Under the pieces are notes generated by a model, which did no database searches, was not told the DNA's origin, and was given only the letters and a program-made list of their open reading frames with translations. Positions 1 to 6,371 of a DNA stretch of 13,566 nucleotides are shown piece after piece. The stretch's first letter is position 1; each line of letters begins with the position of its first letter. A program made the position numbers and the translations under genes. Origin of the DNA: Fen-1231 sp035286465 (GTDB taxonomy: Bacteria > Gemmatimonadota > Gemmatimonadetes > Gemmatimonadales > Gemmatimonadaceae); the NCBI GenBank assembly GCA_035286465.1, contig DATEDF010000017.1, positions 1 to 13,566 of the forward strand, read 5' to 3'.

Positions 1-225
1 ACGGCGGAGGGGCTCCAGGTGGACGCCGTGCTCGCCTCCGGGGACCCGGCGGAGGAGATCACCGCCGCTGCCGAGCAGGAGCGGTGCGACCTCATCGCGA
101 TGGGCACGCACGGGCACCGCTGGGTGAAGGACTTCCTGTTCGGGAGCGTCGCGAACGCGGTCCGCCACCGCACGGGGGTCCCCGTGCTGATGGTGCGCCA
201 GCCACCCGCCGAGCAGTCACCGTGA
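1..225 (+). CDS. UspA-family universal stress protein domain, C-terminal part
   Basis: The reading frame is open from the first base, so the 5' end lies outside the window; 74 residues remain. The visible part is the second half of a Usp fold. The ATP-binding signature G-2x-G-9x-G-S is exact, starting at GTHGH and closing at FGS (about bases 103-147), and is followed by the usual last strand VPVLMVRQ. Usp proteins bind ATP in the cytoplasm and act in stress or metabolic signalling. The 'GHRWVKDFLFGSVANAVRH' stretch resembles Usp domains that stand next to, or are fused behind, Nramp manganese/iron transporters. With an MntR-like gene directly downstream, an Nramp gene just left of the window is plausible but unseen. 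The stop codon overlaps the GTG start of the next gene, indicating co-transcription. Whether it is stand-alone or a fused domain cannot be decided here. Confidence 0.88.
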   Translation, partial: TAEGLQVDAVLASGDPAEEITAAAEQERCDLIAMGTHGHRWVKDFLFGSVANAVRHRTGVPVLMVRQPPAEQSP

Positions 226-938
226 CCGCGTCGCGGGCCGCCGCCGGCGCGCGGAAACCGCTGGTCCGGGCCGGCGCGCCCGCCCTCACGCGGCAGGCCG
301 AGGACTACCTCAAGGCGATCTACGAGCTCGAGCGGCGCGGTGTGCCGGCGGGCACCAACGACATCGCCGAGGCGCTCGGCATCGCCGCGCCGAGCGCGAG
401 CGGCATGATCCGGCGGCTCGCGCGGCTCGGGCTCGTCACCGTGGAGCGCTACCGCGGCTCGCGCCTCAGCGCGCGTGGCCGCCAGATCGCGCTCCGGCTG
501 CTCCGGCGACACCGCGTGATCGAGAGCTTCCTCGTCACGAAGCTCGGCTTCGGTTGGGACGACGTGCACGACGAAGCGGAGCGGCTCGAGCACGCGGCGA
601 GCGACGACCTGGTGGAACGGATGGCGGCCGCGCTCGGGCATCCGACCGCGGACCCGCACGGCGCGCCGATCCCGACGGCGGCCGGGCGCGTGGACGAGCG
701 CCGGCTCTCGAGCATCGCCGACCTCCCGGCGCGCGCGCCCGCACGCGTCGTGCGCGTGAGCGACCACGACCCCGAGTTCCTCCGGTACCTCGGCGAGCGG
801 GGGATCCGGCCCGGCGCGACCGTGCGCGTCGAGTCGCGCGAACCGTTCGGCGGGTTGCTGACGCTCACCGTGGGACGCGAGCGGCGCACAGTCGGGACCG
901 CCGCCGCCTCACGCGTGTACGTGGAACCACGGCGTTGA
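222..938 (+). CDS. DtxR/MntR-family metal-dependent transcriptional regulator
   Basis: This 238-residue protein has the full three-domain DtxR layout. Residues about 25-80 form a winged helix-turn-helix, residues 90-150 a metal-binding dimerisation domain, and residues 165-238 a C-terminal FeoA/SH3-like domain. Family members bind Mn(II) or Fe(II) and then repress uptake genes. Visible ligand candidates are D28, H97, E120, E123 and H124. E120 stands where DtxR has its site-2 Cys and matches MntR Glu99, so manganese preference is likely, although K31 replaces MntR Glu11. The GTG start at 222 was chosen because it overlaps the preceding TGA (translational coupling) and because upstream codons in this frame read the Usp gene out of frame. 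The N-terminus is about 20 residues longer than in compact MntR proteins. A cytochrome operon follows 70 bases downstream, a possible regulatory target. The family is certain; metal specificity is inference. Confidence 0.92.
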   Translation: MTASRAAAGARKPLVRAGAPALTRQAEDYLKAIYELERRGVPAGTNDIAEALGIAAPSASGMIRRLARLGLVTVERYRGSRLSARGRQIALRLLRRHRVIESFLVTKLGFGWDDVHDEAERLEHAASDDLVERMAAALGHPTADPHGAPIPTAAGRVDERRLSSIADLPARAPARVVRVSDHDPEFLRYLGERGIRPGATVRVESREPFGGLLTLTVGRERRTVGTAAASRVYVEPRR

Positions 939-964
939 CCAACCCCCTCCACGGCAAGTAGGGT
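935..964 (+). promoter_or_regulatory. weak sigma70-like promoter candidate before the cytochrome operon
   Basis: TTGACC (935-940), an 18-base spacer and TAGGGT (959-964) lie ahead of the cytochrome genes. The -35 box is good and the -10 box is poor (first two and last base only). Just downstream, 968-982 (CTGGCGTTCCGGCAG) is an imperfect dyad with 10 of 15 positions matching its reverse complement, where an operator could lie. Both could be chance in GC-rich DNA; the -35 box overlaps the regulator's stop codon. Confidence 0.3.
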
Positions 965-1008
965 TCGCTGGCGTTCCGGCAGGCGAGCCATCTTCCGGGA
1001 GGATTCGA

Positions 1009-2301
1009 ATGAGACGGATGCGCGACCGGCGCCCACGGACGGCCCTCGTCACGGCGCTCGTCGCGGCGCTCGTCACGGCGCTCACATTGGCGCTCGCACC
1101 ACGCGGCGCGCACGCGATGAAGATCCCGGCCTTCGCCCGCAAGTACCGCGTGAGCTGTGCGCAGTGCCACGCCCCGATTCCCCGACTGAACACGTTCGGC
1201 GAGACCTTCGCCGCGAACGGGTTCCGGTTCGCGCCCGGCGAGGAGCCGCGCGACACGATCGCCACCGGCGACTCGCTCCTCACGCTGAACCAGAGCTTCC
1301 CGCTCGCCGTGCGCTTCGACGCGTACGTGCGGGCCCTCACCAACCGCCGGAGCGACGAGAACAGCGCCGACCTGCAGACGCCCTGGGTGATGAAGCTGCT
1401 GAGCGGCGGGCAGGTCGCGAAGAACGTCAGCTACTACCTGTACTTCCTGCTCGCGGAGCGAGGCGAGGTCGCCGGCCTCGAGGACGCCTACGTCCAGTTC
1501 ACCGATCTCTTCGGCACCAACGCCAGCCTCGTCGTGGGGCAGTTCCAGGTGTCCGATCCGCTGTTCAAGCGAGAGCTCCGCCTGCCGTATGAGGACTATC
1601 AGCTCTACCGCATGCGCGTGGGGCAGGCGCGGCCCGACCTCACCTACGATCGCGGCGCGATGCTGTTGTACTCACCGTGGGAGGGTGGCGACGTCGCCCT
1701 GGAAGTCGTGAGCGGAGCGGGACTCCAGGGCTCCACGGAGAATCGCCAGTTCGATCGCGACTCGCCCAAGAACGTGGTGCTGCGCCTTTCGCAGGACGTC
1801 GGCCCCGTCCGGCTCGGCCTGTTCGGCTATCGCGGCACCGAAGACGCGAACGGCGTGCGGAACACGATCAAGATCTGGGGGCCCGACGCGACCGTTCCAC
1901 TGGGACGCTTCGGCGAGCTGAACGCGCAATATCTGCGCCGCACGGACCGGGATCCGTTCTACGGGTCGTGCTCGCCGGCGACCCCCTGCCCGGGCGGGGC
2001 GACGCTCCCGTTCGAGACGACGGTGGACGGCGTGCTCGCCGAAGCGCTCTTGTGGCCGCGCGGCCAGGGCGACCGCCTCTTCTTCACCGCCGCGTACAAC
2101 CGGCTCAAGGCGGACAAGCCGGTGATCGCGCTCCGGTTGGGCGAGGCCTCAGAGTCCCCGGGCTACCTCTCCGAGTACCACACGGTCACCGGTGGGGTGC
2201 ACTATCTCCTGCGTCGCAACGTGCGACTCATGGCGGAAGTGGGCTGGGATTTCCGGCGCGAGCAGGCGCGGCTGCTTGCCGGATCGGTGATGGCATTCTG
2301 A
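1009..2301 (+). CDS. Mono-heme cytochrome c fused to outer-membrane beta-barrel (Cyc2-like)
   Basis: This 430-residue protein begins with an Arg-rich signal peptide and a hydrophobic core (11-30), with AHA cleavage near residue 36. One heme-c site follows at once: CAQCH at 50-54, inside the motif PAFARKY..SCAQCH, then PRLNTFGE and NGFRF. The remaining ~350 residues are alternating, aromatic-rich amphipathic strands separated by charged turns. The chain ends in Phe, the classic outer-membrane barrel signature. C321 and C327 could form a disulfide in a surface loop. An N-terminal mono-heme domain plugged into a porin is the architecture of Cyc2, the outer-membrane Fe(II) oxidase. The barrel call rests on pattern, and Cyc2 homology on layout and the heme-motif surroundings, so iron oxidation is inference; a general porin-cytochrome is the alternative. 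The ATG at 1009 has GGGAGGA (997-1003) five bases upstream. A cytochrome gene follows 22 bases later. Confidence 0.8.
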   Translation: MRRMRDRRPRTALVTALVAALVTALTLALAPRGAHAMKIPAFARKYRVSCAQCHAPIPRLNTFGETFAANGFRFAPGEEPRDTIATGDSLLTLNQSFPLAVRFDAYVRALTNRRSDENSADLQTPWVMKLLSGGQVAKNVSYYLYFLLAERGEVAGLEDAYVQFTDLFGTNASLVVGQFQVSDPLFKRELRLPYEDYQLYRMRVGQARPDLTYDRGAMLLYSPWEGGDVALEVVSGAGLQGSTENRQFDRDSPKNVVLRLSQDVGPVRLGLFGYRGTEDANGVRNTIKIWGPDATVPLGRFGELNAQYLRRTDRDPFYGSCSPATPCPGGATLPFETTVDGVLAEALLWPRGQGDRLFFTAAYNRLKADKPVIALRLGEASESPGYLSEYHTVTGGVHYLLRRNVRLMAEVGWDFRREQARLLAGSVMAF

Positions 2302-2310
2302 AATCTGAAG
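2297..2310 (+). repeat. Heptamer tandem pair TCTGAAA-TCTGAAG
   Basis: Two adjacent 7-base units share TCTGA and start within the last codons of the barrel cytochrome gene; the first unit contains its stop codon. A second heptamer pair with the same TCTGA core (other strand) occurs at 8225-8238. It is too short to exclude chance on its own. Confidence 0.4.
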
Positions 2311-2323
2311 TGGGGGATTACGG

Positions 2324-2785
2324 ATGAGATCGTTGATGCTGGCCGTCCCGCTGATGTCGCTGCTCCTCGGCACGGGCGCGCGCGTGAGCGCGGCACGGTC
2401 CGCCTCGCTCGTGCGGAACGACCACGCCCGGGCCCAGGGTGGAGACACGGCCTTCGCGCCGGAGGTCGTCGCACTGGGCGCGAAGATCTTCCAGGGCAAG
2501 GCCGCCGGCGGTCTGTGCTTCTCCTGCCACGGCGCCAACGCGAAGGGAATGAAGGGGCTCGGCTCCAACCTGACGGACGCGACGTGGCTCCACGGTGACG
2601 GCAGCTACGCCTTCATCGTGTCCACCGTCGAGAAGGGAATTCAGAAGCCGAAGGAGGGGGCGACTCCGATGCCCCCCAAAGGGGGAGCGCCGCTCACCGG
2701 GGACCAGATCCGTGCGGTCGCGGCGTACGTGTACTCGTTGCAGCAACCAGCGCGGCGCCCGCGATCAGACAGAGCGGGGCGGTAA
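2324..2785 (+). CDS. Small periplasmic mono-heme cytochrome c
   Basis: This 153-residue class I cytochrome c resembles cbb3-subunit/cytochrome c6-like domains. A signal peptide covers residues 1 to about 23 (hydrophobic 4-16), the heme site CFSCH is at 65-69, and the distal Met ligand is probably M116 in TPMPPKGG. The closing helix is at 125-140 (LTGDQIRAVAAYVYSL). It should carry electrons in the periplasm. Its position 22 bases behind the barrel cytochrome suggests it accepts electrons from that protein's heme, or donates to it. The start ATG 2324 has GGGGGA (2312-2317) six bases upstream. The last ~13 residues (basic, low complexity) extend past the cytochrome fold and lie in the 92-base overlap with the convergent membrane-protein gene. 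The terminal oxidase or reductase partner is not in the window. Confidence 0.88.
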   Translation: MRSLMLAVPLMSLLLGTGARVSAARSASLVRNDHARAQGGDTAFAPEVVALGAKIFQGKAAGGLCFSCHGANAKGMKGLGSNLTDATWLHGDGSYAFIVSTVEKGIQKPKEGATPMPPKGGAPLTGDQIRAVAAYVYSLQQPARRPRSDRAGR

Positions 2786-3284
2786 AGAGTCCCGGGGAAT
2801 AGCCGCCGCGCCAGGCCGCGGCGGCCAGGTGCGCGAGGCCGTTCGCGATTCCCCCGCCGAGGGCCAGGAAGAAGAGCGGAAGATACGCGAGGCGGATGCC
2901 CCGCCGTGCGCCGAGCGTGGCGAACGCGAACACGACCAGCGCGGTGCCGGTGACGCCGAGGAACTGCGCGTCGCTCCACGGCCGGTTGCCGAAGAGCCCC
3001 GGAAACTCGCGCGGAAACCCGGTCGCGAACTCCTCGGCCATGTGCGCCGCGACCACCAGGATCGCGATCGTCGCGCGCGGGAGTGCGCGCGACGCGTCCA
3101 TCTGCCAGCGACCCGACGCCCACCACCCGAAGGAGACGAGCAGCATCAGCGCGAGTCCGGAGCCGAGAGCGCCAATGGTCGCGAGGAGGCCGGCGATCGC
3201 GGCAGCCGTGAACACGGCGCCGACCGCCTGATCCCGCCGCGTGATCTGCACGGTCACACGCGGCGGGAAAGACGCGGCACCCAT
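2694..3284 (-). CDS. HXXEE-domain integral membrane protein
   Basis: This 196-residue protein has about five hydrophobic segments (21-40, 41-56, 70-84, 108-124, 134-154) and a last one at 168-182. The signature HMAEE is at 81-85, followed by the conserved WSDAQFLGVT stretch (103-112), GIANGLAH (145-152) and YSPGLFTAP (162-170). These match the HXXEE family (PF13787), whose function is unknown; the His/Glu cluster in the membrane could bind metal or be catalytic. The start was set at ATG 3284 because AGAGGT (3291-3296) sits six bases upstream and the longer frame adds only Arg-rich sequence antisense-like to its neighbour. It overlaps the upstream methyltransferase-like gene by 31 bases (coupled) and its 3' end overlaps the convergent cytochrome gene by 92 bases. 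It is the likely last gene of the - strand operon. Confidence 0.82.
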   Translation of the reverse strand: MGAASFPPRVTVQITRRDQAVGAVFTAAAIAGLLATIGALGSGLALMLLVSFGWWASGRWQMDASRALPRATIAILVVAAHMAEEFATGFPREFPGLFGNRPWSDAQFLGVTGTALVVFAFATLGARRGIRLAYLPLFFLALGGGIANGLAHLAAAAWRGGYSPGLFTAPLCLIAGAALVAATSTRTPRPHGSGPR

Positions 3285-3766
3285 CGCGGCACCTCTTGCA
3301 CGTACCGGGCGTACTCGTCGCCGAACTTCCGCCGGAGATTGGGCTCCTCGTAGACCAGGATCGCGACGTGCACGAGCAGGAGCCACGCGGCCGTGTACGC
3401 GAGCAGCACGGGGGTAGCGAAGAGCGCGGATTCACCCAGCAGCACGAGCAGCACGCCGAAATACATCGGATTGCGCACGTGACGGTAGAGGCCGCGCACG
3501 ACGAGGCGCGTCGGGTGGTCAATCGGCGCGGGGATCCCGCGCCCCGTCACCACGAAGGCCCAGAGACACCACCCGTAGACGCACACGCCAAGGCCGATCA
3601 CGATCAGCGCGGCCCACTCGTCCATCCCCCACGGCATCGGCGGCACAGCGAACCGACGCCCGAGAATCGCGGACGGCAGCCATGCCGTCACCGTGCCCGG
3701 CACGAGCACCGTGAAGAGCAGGGCGCGGAGCCAGCGGAGCGCGAGTCCGCCGGTCATCGCCGCCAT
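3254..3766 (-). CDS. Isoprenylcysteine carboxyl methyltransferase-like membrane protein
   Basis: This 170-residue integral membrane protein has hydrophobic segments near 13-30, 50-72, 102-122 and 124-139. The ICMT/phospholipid-methyltransferase signature is clear: GLYRHVRNPMY (92-102), then EEPNLRRKFGDEY (140-152) and the terminal PRWVPR (160-165). In the family these residues form the S-adenosylmethionine site at the membrane surface. The bacterial members methylate unknown, probably lipid-like or thiol/amine substrates, so the substrate is not predicted. The start is uncertain between ATG 3766 and ATG 3757, three codons apart; neither has a strong Shine-Dalgarno. It lies 22 bases after the two-TM gene and overlaps the HXXEE gene by 31 bases. 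Confidence 0.87.
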   Translation of the reverse strand: MAAMTGGLALRWLRALLFTVLVPGTVTAWLPSAILGRRFAVPPMPWGMDEWAALIVIGLGVCVYGWCLWAFVVTGRGIPAPIDHPTRLVVRGLYRHVRNPMYFGVLLVLLGESALFATPVLLAYTAAWLLLVHVAILVYEEPNLRRKFGDEYARYVQEVPRWVPRLSRRV

Positions 3767-3788
3767 ACGCTGCCCGGGCCCGCCGCCG

Positions 3789-4094
3789 TCAGCCGATCTC
3801 CACTTCGATTCCGCCGGTGACGCCCGCGACGATGTTGTACAGCCACGACGCGACGACGCCGATGATGAATCCGAGCACCAGGTAGGCGAGCGGTATGACG
3901 ATGATGAGCCCGGCGCCGCCGGCCGTACGGAGCAGGGTCCGCCCTCCGGGCAAGGTGACGGACTCCGCGACGTGCGGAGCCGCCATCACGACGATCCACG
4001 CCACGCACGCCACGAGCAGCCCGATCCCCGCGTACAGCACCGCAAGAGTCTGTGCGACCGACAACACTCCGACGCGCTTCAGATGCTGCGACAT
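3789..4094 (-). CDS. Small two-TM membrane protein, DUF3566-like
   Basis: This 101-residue protein has two long hydrophobic segments, about 13-38 and 59-83, joined by a ~20-residue polar loop (VAESVTLPGGRTLLRT). It ends with the conserved-looking tail LYNIVAGVTGGIEVEI. That tail closely resembles the end of DUF3566-type transmembrane proteins, where a two-TM hairpin is followed by a short amphipathic YN..GGI.(V/L)E motif; the family name is my recollection and only moderately secure. No catalytic motif is visible, so it may be a membrane-organising or accessory protein. The ATG at 4094 has a strong GGGAGGG (4102-4108) seven bases upstream. It lies 37 bases after the second small paralog and 22 bases before the methyltransferase-like gene. 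Confidence 0.8.
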   Translation of the reverse strand: MSQHLKRVGVLSVAQTLAVLYAGIGLLVACVAWIVVMAAPHVAESVTLPGGRTLLRTAGGAGLIIVIPLAYLVLGFIIGVVASWLYNIVAGVTGGIEVEIG

Positions 4095-4131
4095 TGGTCC
4101 GCCCTCCCTGATCTGTTGGACTGCCCCGACG

Positions 4132-4302
4132 TCACGCCGAATGCTGCGACCGGTACCAGACGATCACCGTGCCTTCGTGCGTGACGCTCATCCCGATCAG
4201 CGCCTGCGGCTCGAGCGACGAGGCGAACTCCGCCGCCTCGGCGCAGAGCTTCTCGTAACTCTTGAACGCCCCCTTGAAGATCTCGAAACGAACGTAGCGC
4301 AT
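4132..4302 (-). CDS. Small protein of unknown function (56 aa), second of two tandem paralogs
   Basis: This 56-residue protein starts MRYVRFEIFKGAFKSY and ends in VIVWYRSQHSA. It is clearly paralogous to the gene directly upstream: by hand about 23 of ~52 aligned positions are identical, including F6, F9, G11, F13, S15, K18, AEAA 21-24, FA 26-27, LI 35-36 and a late VWY. The predicted layout is strand (2-10), helix (12-30), strand (35-41), strand (44-51). It has no signal peptide and is probably cytoplasmic. AGGAGG (4311-4316) sits eight bases before the ATG, which makes translation likely despite the size. I do not recognise a named family. Compared with its sister it has a three-residue shorter hairpin and a longer polar tail. 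Confidence 0.8.
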   Translation of the reverse strand: MRYVRFEIFKGAFKSYEKLCAEAAEFASSLEPQALIGMSVTHEGTVIVWYRSQHSA

Positions 4303-4321
4303 CGCCCTGGCCTCCTGTCGG

Positions 4322-4489
4322 TTACTCCCAGTACCACACGGCCACGACGCCGTCGGACTTGTCCTCGGAGTGCGAGATCGAGATCAGGCGGTCGGGGCCG
4401 ATCTCCGTGGCGAAGCTCGCCGCCTCGGCGAAGATCTTGTCCCAGCTCCTGAACGTCCCGCGGAACTTCCGGAACTGCACGGTCTTCAT
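4322..4489 (-). CDS. Small protein of unknown function (55 aa), first of two tandem paralogs
   Basis: This 55-residue protein begins MKTVQFRKFRGTFRSWDK and ends DGVVAVWYWE. It is the tandem paralog of the next gene (19 bases between them). The pattern suggests strand (2-10), helix (12-30, with AEAASFA), strand (34-41) and strand (47-54). This beta-alpha-beta-beta order also occurs in dodecin-type small oligomers, but I see no sequence relationship, so that is only a structural idea. GAGGAAA (4495-4501) is five bases before the ATG and overlaps the stop codon of the upstream hydrolase gene, so translation is probably coupled. No family name recognised; function unknown. Confidence 0.8.
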   Translation of the reverse strand: MKTVQFRKFRGTFRSWDKIFAEAASFATEIGPDRLISISHSEDKSDGVVAVWYWE

Positions 4490-4499
4490 GGTCGTTTCC

Positions 4500-6116
4500 T
4501 CACTTCGAAGTGGAGGCCGACAGCTTCACCGCGAGCCAATCCGCGATCGCGCCGAGCACCTCGGCCGACATCTTCCCGGTCTTGATGCGGCCGTAGTGCG
4601 CGAAGCTGCCGTCCGGATCGTGAATGAAGAGGTGGTTCAGCTCGGGGAACACGCGCACCGTGACGTCGCGATTGCCACCCGCGCGCATCGCGGCCGCCAG
4701 CTTCTCCGCCTGCTCCGGCGTGATCTGGCTGTCCGTCGCCCCCTGCAGCACGAGCGTGGGCGCGCGGACCTTTCGCGCGGTGGCGAGCGGATCGTAGGTC
4801 AGGAAGAACTTGTACCAGTCGCTCATCGTCGCGGCGCTGTCCACCTTCCGGTACGCTGCCTGGTACGCCGAGTCGCGTTTGGCGGGCGCCACCATCGAGT
4901 CGCGGTCAATCGCATAGCGGTTCTGGTAGCGGACGATCTCCAGTCCGTTGTACGCCGGCCCCGCGAGGATCACGACCGCCTTGAGCGCGGGCTCCGCCAC
5001 CGCGACCATCGGGCCGATGAGCCCGCCCTCGCTGTGGCCGAGCACGCCAAGACGCTGCGCGTCAATCTCCTTTCGCGTGCGCAGGTACGCGAGCGCCGCG
5101 CGGATGTCCTCGGCGTAGTCGGCGCTCGTGCCGAGCTTCCCGCCGGAGACGCCGATCATCCGGTCGTCGAGGCGCAGCACCGCGATGCCGCGGCGGCCGA
5201 GCGTGTCGGCGATCTGCCGGAACGGACGGTAGCCGCCGCCCACCGGGATGAGCTCGTCGCGGTCCTGCTGCCCGCTCCCGGTGATCGTCACGATCGCCGG
5301 CACGGGACCGCTCGCGCTCCTGGGGAGCGTGAGCGTGCCGCCGAGCGGAATTCCGCCCGGGCCCCGGATCTCCACGTCCTCCGCGGCATACGGCGCGTCC
5401 GCGGGCGCGGCGTAGCTCGGGCGGCCGATCTTGAGCCCGGCCGCGGCCTCCGCCGAGAGGCGCAACACCTCGAGTTGTCCGGCGGGAATCGTGCCGCCCA
5501 GCACGCGGCCGCTCGCGTCCACCTTGAGGCGGTTCTCCTGCCCCGCCACGGTCGCGATGAGGGAATCGGGCCCGTTGGGCTTCACGTTGACCGGAACGGT
5601 GACGCCCCCGCTCAGCGCGAAGTACGGGATCTCGGCGGTGCCGCCCGCGTCGCGCGCACGGAGGAGAAAGAGCTCGAAGAGCGCGAACGCGTTGTTCACG
5701 CCGGTGATCGCGTCCGCCTTCGTCGCGATGCGCTGGACGGTGCCGTCCACGTCCACCACGGCGGTGTCGTCGCGCATTGTGACGAAGACGCGGCGGAGCG
5801 GCGCCTCGTCCTCGGTGGCGACCGCGCGGAAGAGGTTGAGGCTCAGCGTGCGGACGGCGTGGCCGGGCCCGAGCACCGCGACGTAGTCGGTGCGCCCCTG
5901 GCCTTTCACGTTGATGCTCCCGACGAGCGAATCGGCGGAGCGGGTGAAGCGCTCGATCACGAGCGTGTCGGTGGCGGTGCGGATGAGGAAGGCGCCGCGC
6001 TCCGGGGCGCCCTGCGCCCCGAGCACTCTCGCGCCGAGGAAGGTCAGCGCGACGATGATCGCGCCGAGGAGAATCGCGATCGTGAGAGTCGAGCGGTCCT
6101 GCGGTTCGTTCTTCAT
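4500..6116 (-). CDS. Membrane-anchored alpha/beta hydrolase (S9/S33/dienelactone-hydrolase type)
   Basis: This 538-residue protein has one N-terminal hydrophobic segment (10-34, ending near GAQ), so it is anchored or exported with the bulk in the periplasm. Residues ~40-240 are a beta-rich N-terminal domain. From ~243 an alpha/beta-hydrolase domain follows: a likely oxyanion-loop stretch ITGSGQQDRDE (278-288), the nucleophile elbow GHSEGG with S362, acid D462 in LQGATD, and H495 in ELNHLF. All three triad members are present in order. Substrates of this family are esters or peptides; the specific one is unknown. The start was set at ATG 6116 because GGAGGA (6125-6130) lies eight bases upstream. 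An in-frame ATG at 6152, overlapping the previous stop, lacks a Shine-Dalgarno. It is followed ten bases later by the first small paralog. Confidence 0.9.
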   Translation of the reverse strand: MKNEPQDRSTLTIAILLGAIIVALTFLGARVLGAQGAPERGAFLIRTATDTLVIERFTRSADSLVGSINVKGQGRTDYVAVLGPGHAVRTLSLNLFRAVATEDEAPLRRVFVTMRDDTAVVDVDGTVQRIATKADAITGVNNAFALFELFLLRARDAGGTAEIPYFALSGGVTVPVNVKPNGPDSLIATVAGQENRLKVDASGRVLGGTIPAGQLEVLRLSAEAAAGLKIGRPSYAAPADAPYAAEDVEIRGPGGIPLGGTLTLPRSASGPVPAIVTITGSGQQDRDELIPVGGGYRPFRQIADTLGRRGIAVLRLDDRMIGVSGGKLGTSADYAEDIRAALAYLRTRKEIDAQRLGVLGHSEGGLIGPMVAVAEPALKAVVILAGPAYNGLEIVRYQNRYAIDRDSMVAPAKRDSAYQAAYRKVDSAATMSDWYKFFLTYDPLATARKVRAPTLVLQGATDSQITPEQAEKLAAAMRAGGNRDVTVRVFPELNHLFIHDPDGSFAHYGRIKTGKMSAEVLGAIADWLAVKLSASTSK

Positions 6117-6124
6117 CGTGCTGG

Positions 6125-6130
6125 TCCTCC
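6125..6130 (-). promoter_or_regulatory. Ribosome binding site that decides the hydrolase start
   Basis: GGAGGA on the - strand, eight bases before ATG 6116. The alternative ATG at 6152 has only CG-rich sequence in front of it, so 6116 is preferred. Confidence 0.65.
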
Positions 6131-6148
6131 GTGTCCCGGGCTGCATCG

Positions 6149-6334
6149 TCATCGCCCCGAGGGGTGCGCCTCGCGCGCGCCCTTCTTCGGCAGCCGTCCG
6201 ACCCGCTTCAGCGCGTCGCGCAGCAGGAACTCGACCTGGCCGTTCAACGAACGCAGGTCGTCGTTCGCCCAGCGCTGGACGGCGTCCAGCAGCTCGCGAT
6301 CCACGCGGATCAGGAACGACTTGCGCTCGGCCAC
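6149..6334 (-). CDS. Arc-like ribbon-helix-helix DNA-binding protein
   Basis: This 61-residue protein has a typical ribbon-helix-helix core: strand SFLIRVD (6-12), helix A (13-26, LLDAVQRWAND), the turn RSLNGQ (28-33) and helix B (VEFLLRDALKRV, 34-45), then a short basic tail. Such proteins dimerise, and the strand pair reads the DNA major groove. The small Arc-like proteins encoded next to SPFH genes have this same '(F/S)L(I/L)R(V/I)D..L..A...WA.D.LRS(L/V)NGQ' pattern. The start is GTG at 6334; there is no better in-frame start before it. It sits 37 bases after the SPFH gene and 32 before the hydrolase gene. No toxin partner is evident, so an operon regulator is more likely than an antitoxin. 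A palindrome overlapping the operon promoter (7270-7279) is a candidate binding site. Confidence 0.88.
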   Translation of the reverse strand: MAERKSFLIRVDRELLDAVQRWANDDLRSLNGQVEFLLRDALKRVGRLPKKGAREAHPSGR

Positions 6335-6371
6335 GTTCTCGATGCCGGAGGCGGCGTGCCGGAGCCGAGGA

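Noticed and set aside
84..221. Upstream ATG extension of the DtxR/MntR gene
   Set aside because: These codons are the Usp gene read out of frame and give a low-complexity Arg/Gly/Pro stretch; the GTG at 222 overlaps the Usp stop as in coupled genes.
6149..6334. Toxin-antitoxin module based on the ribbon-helix-helix protein
   Set aside because: Neither neighbour resembles a toxin: one is an SPFH scaffold protein and the other a 538-residue hydrolase.
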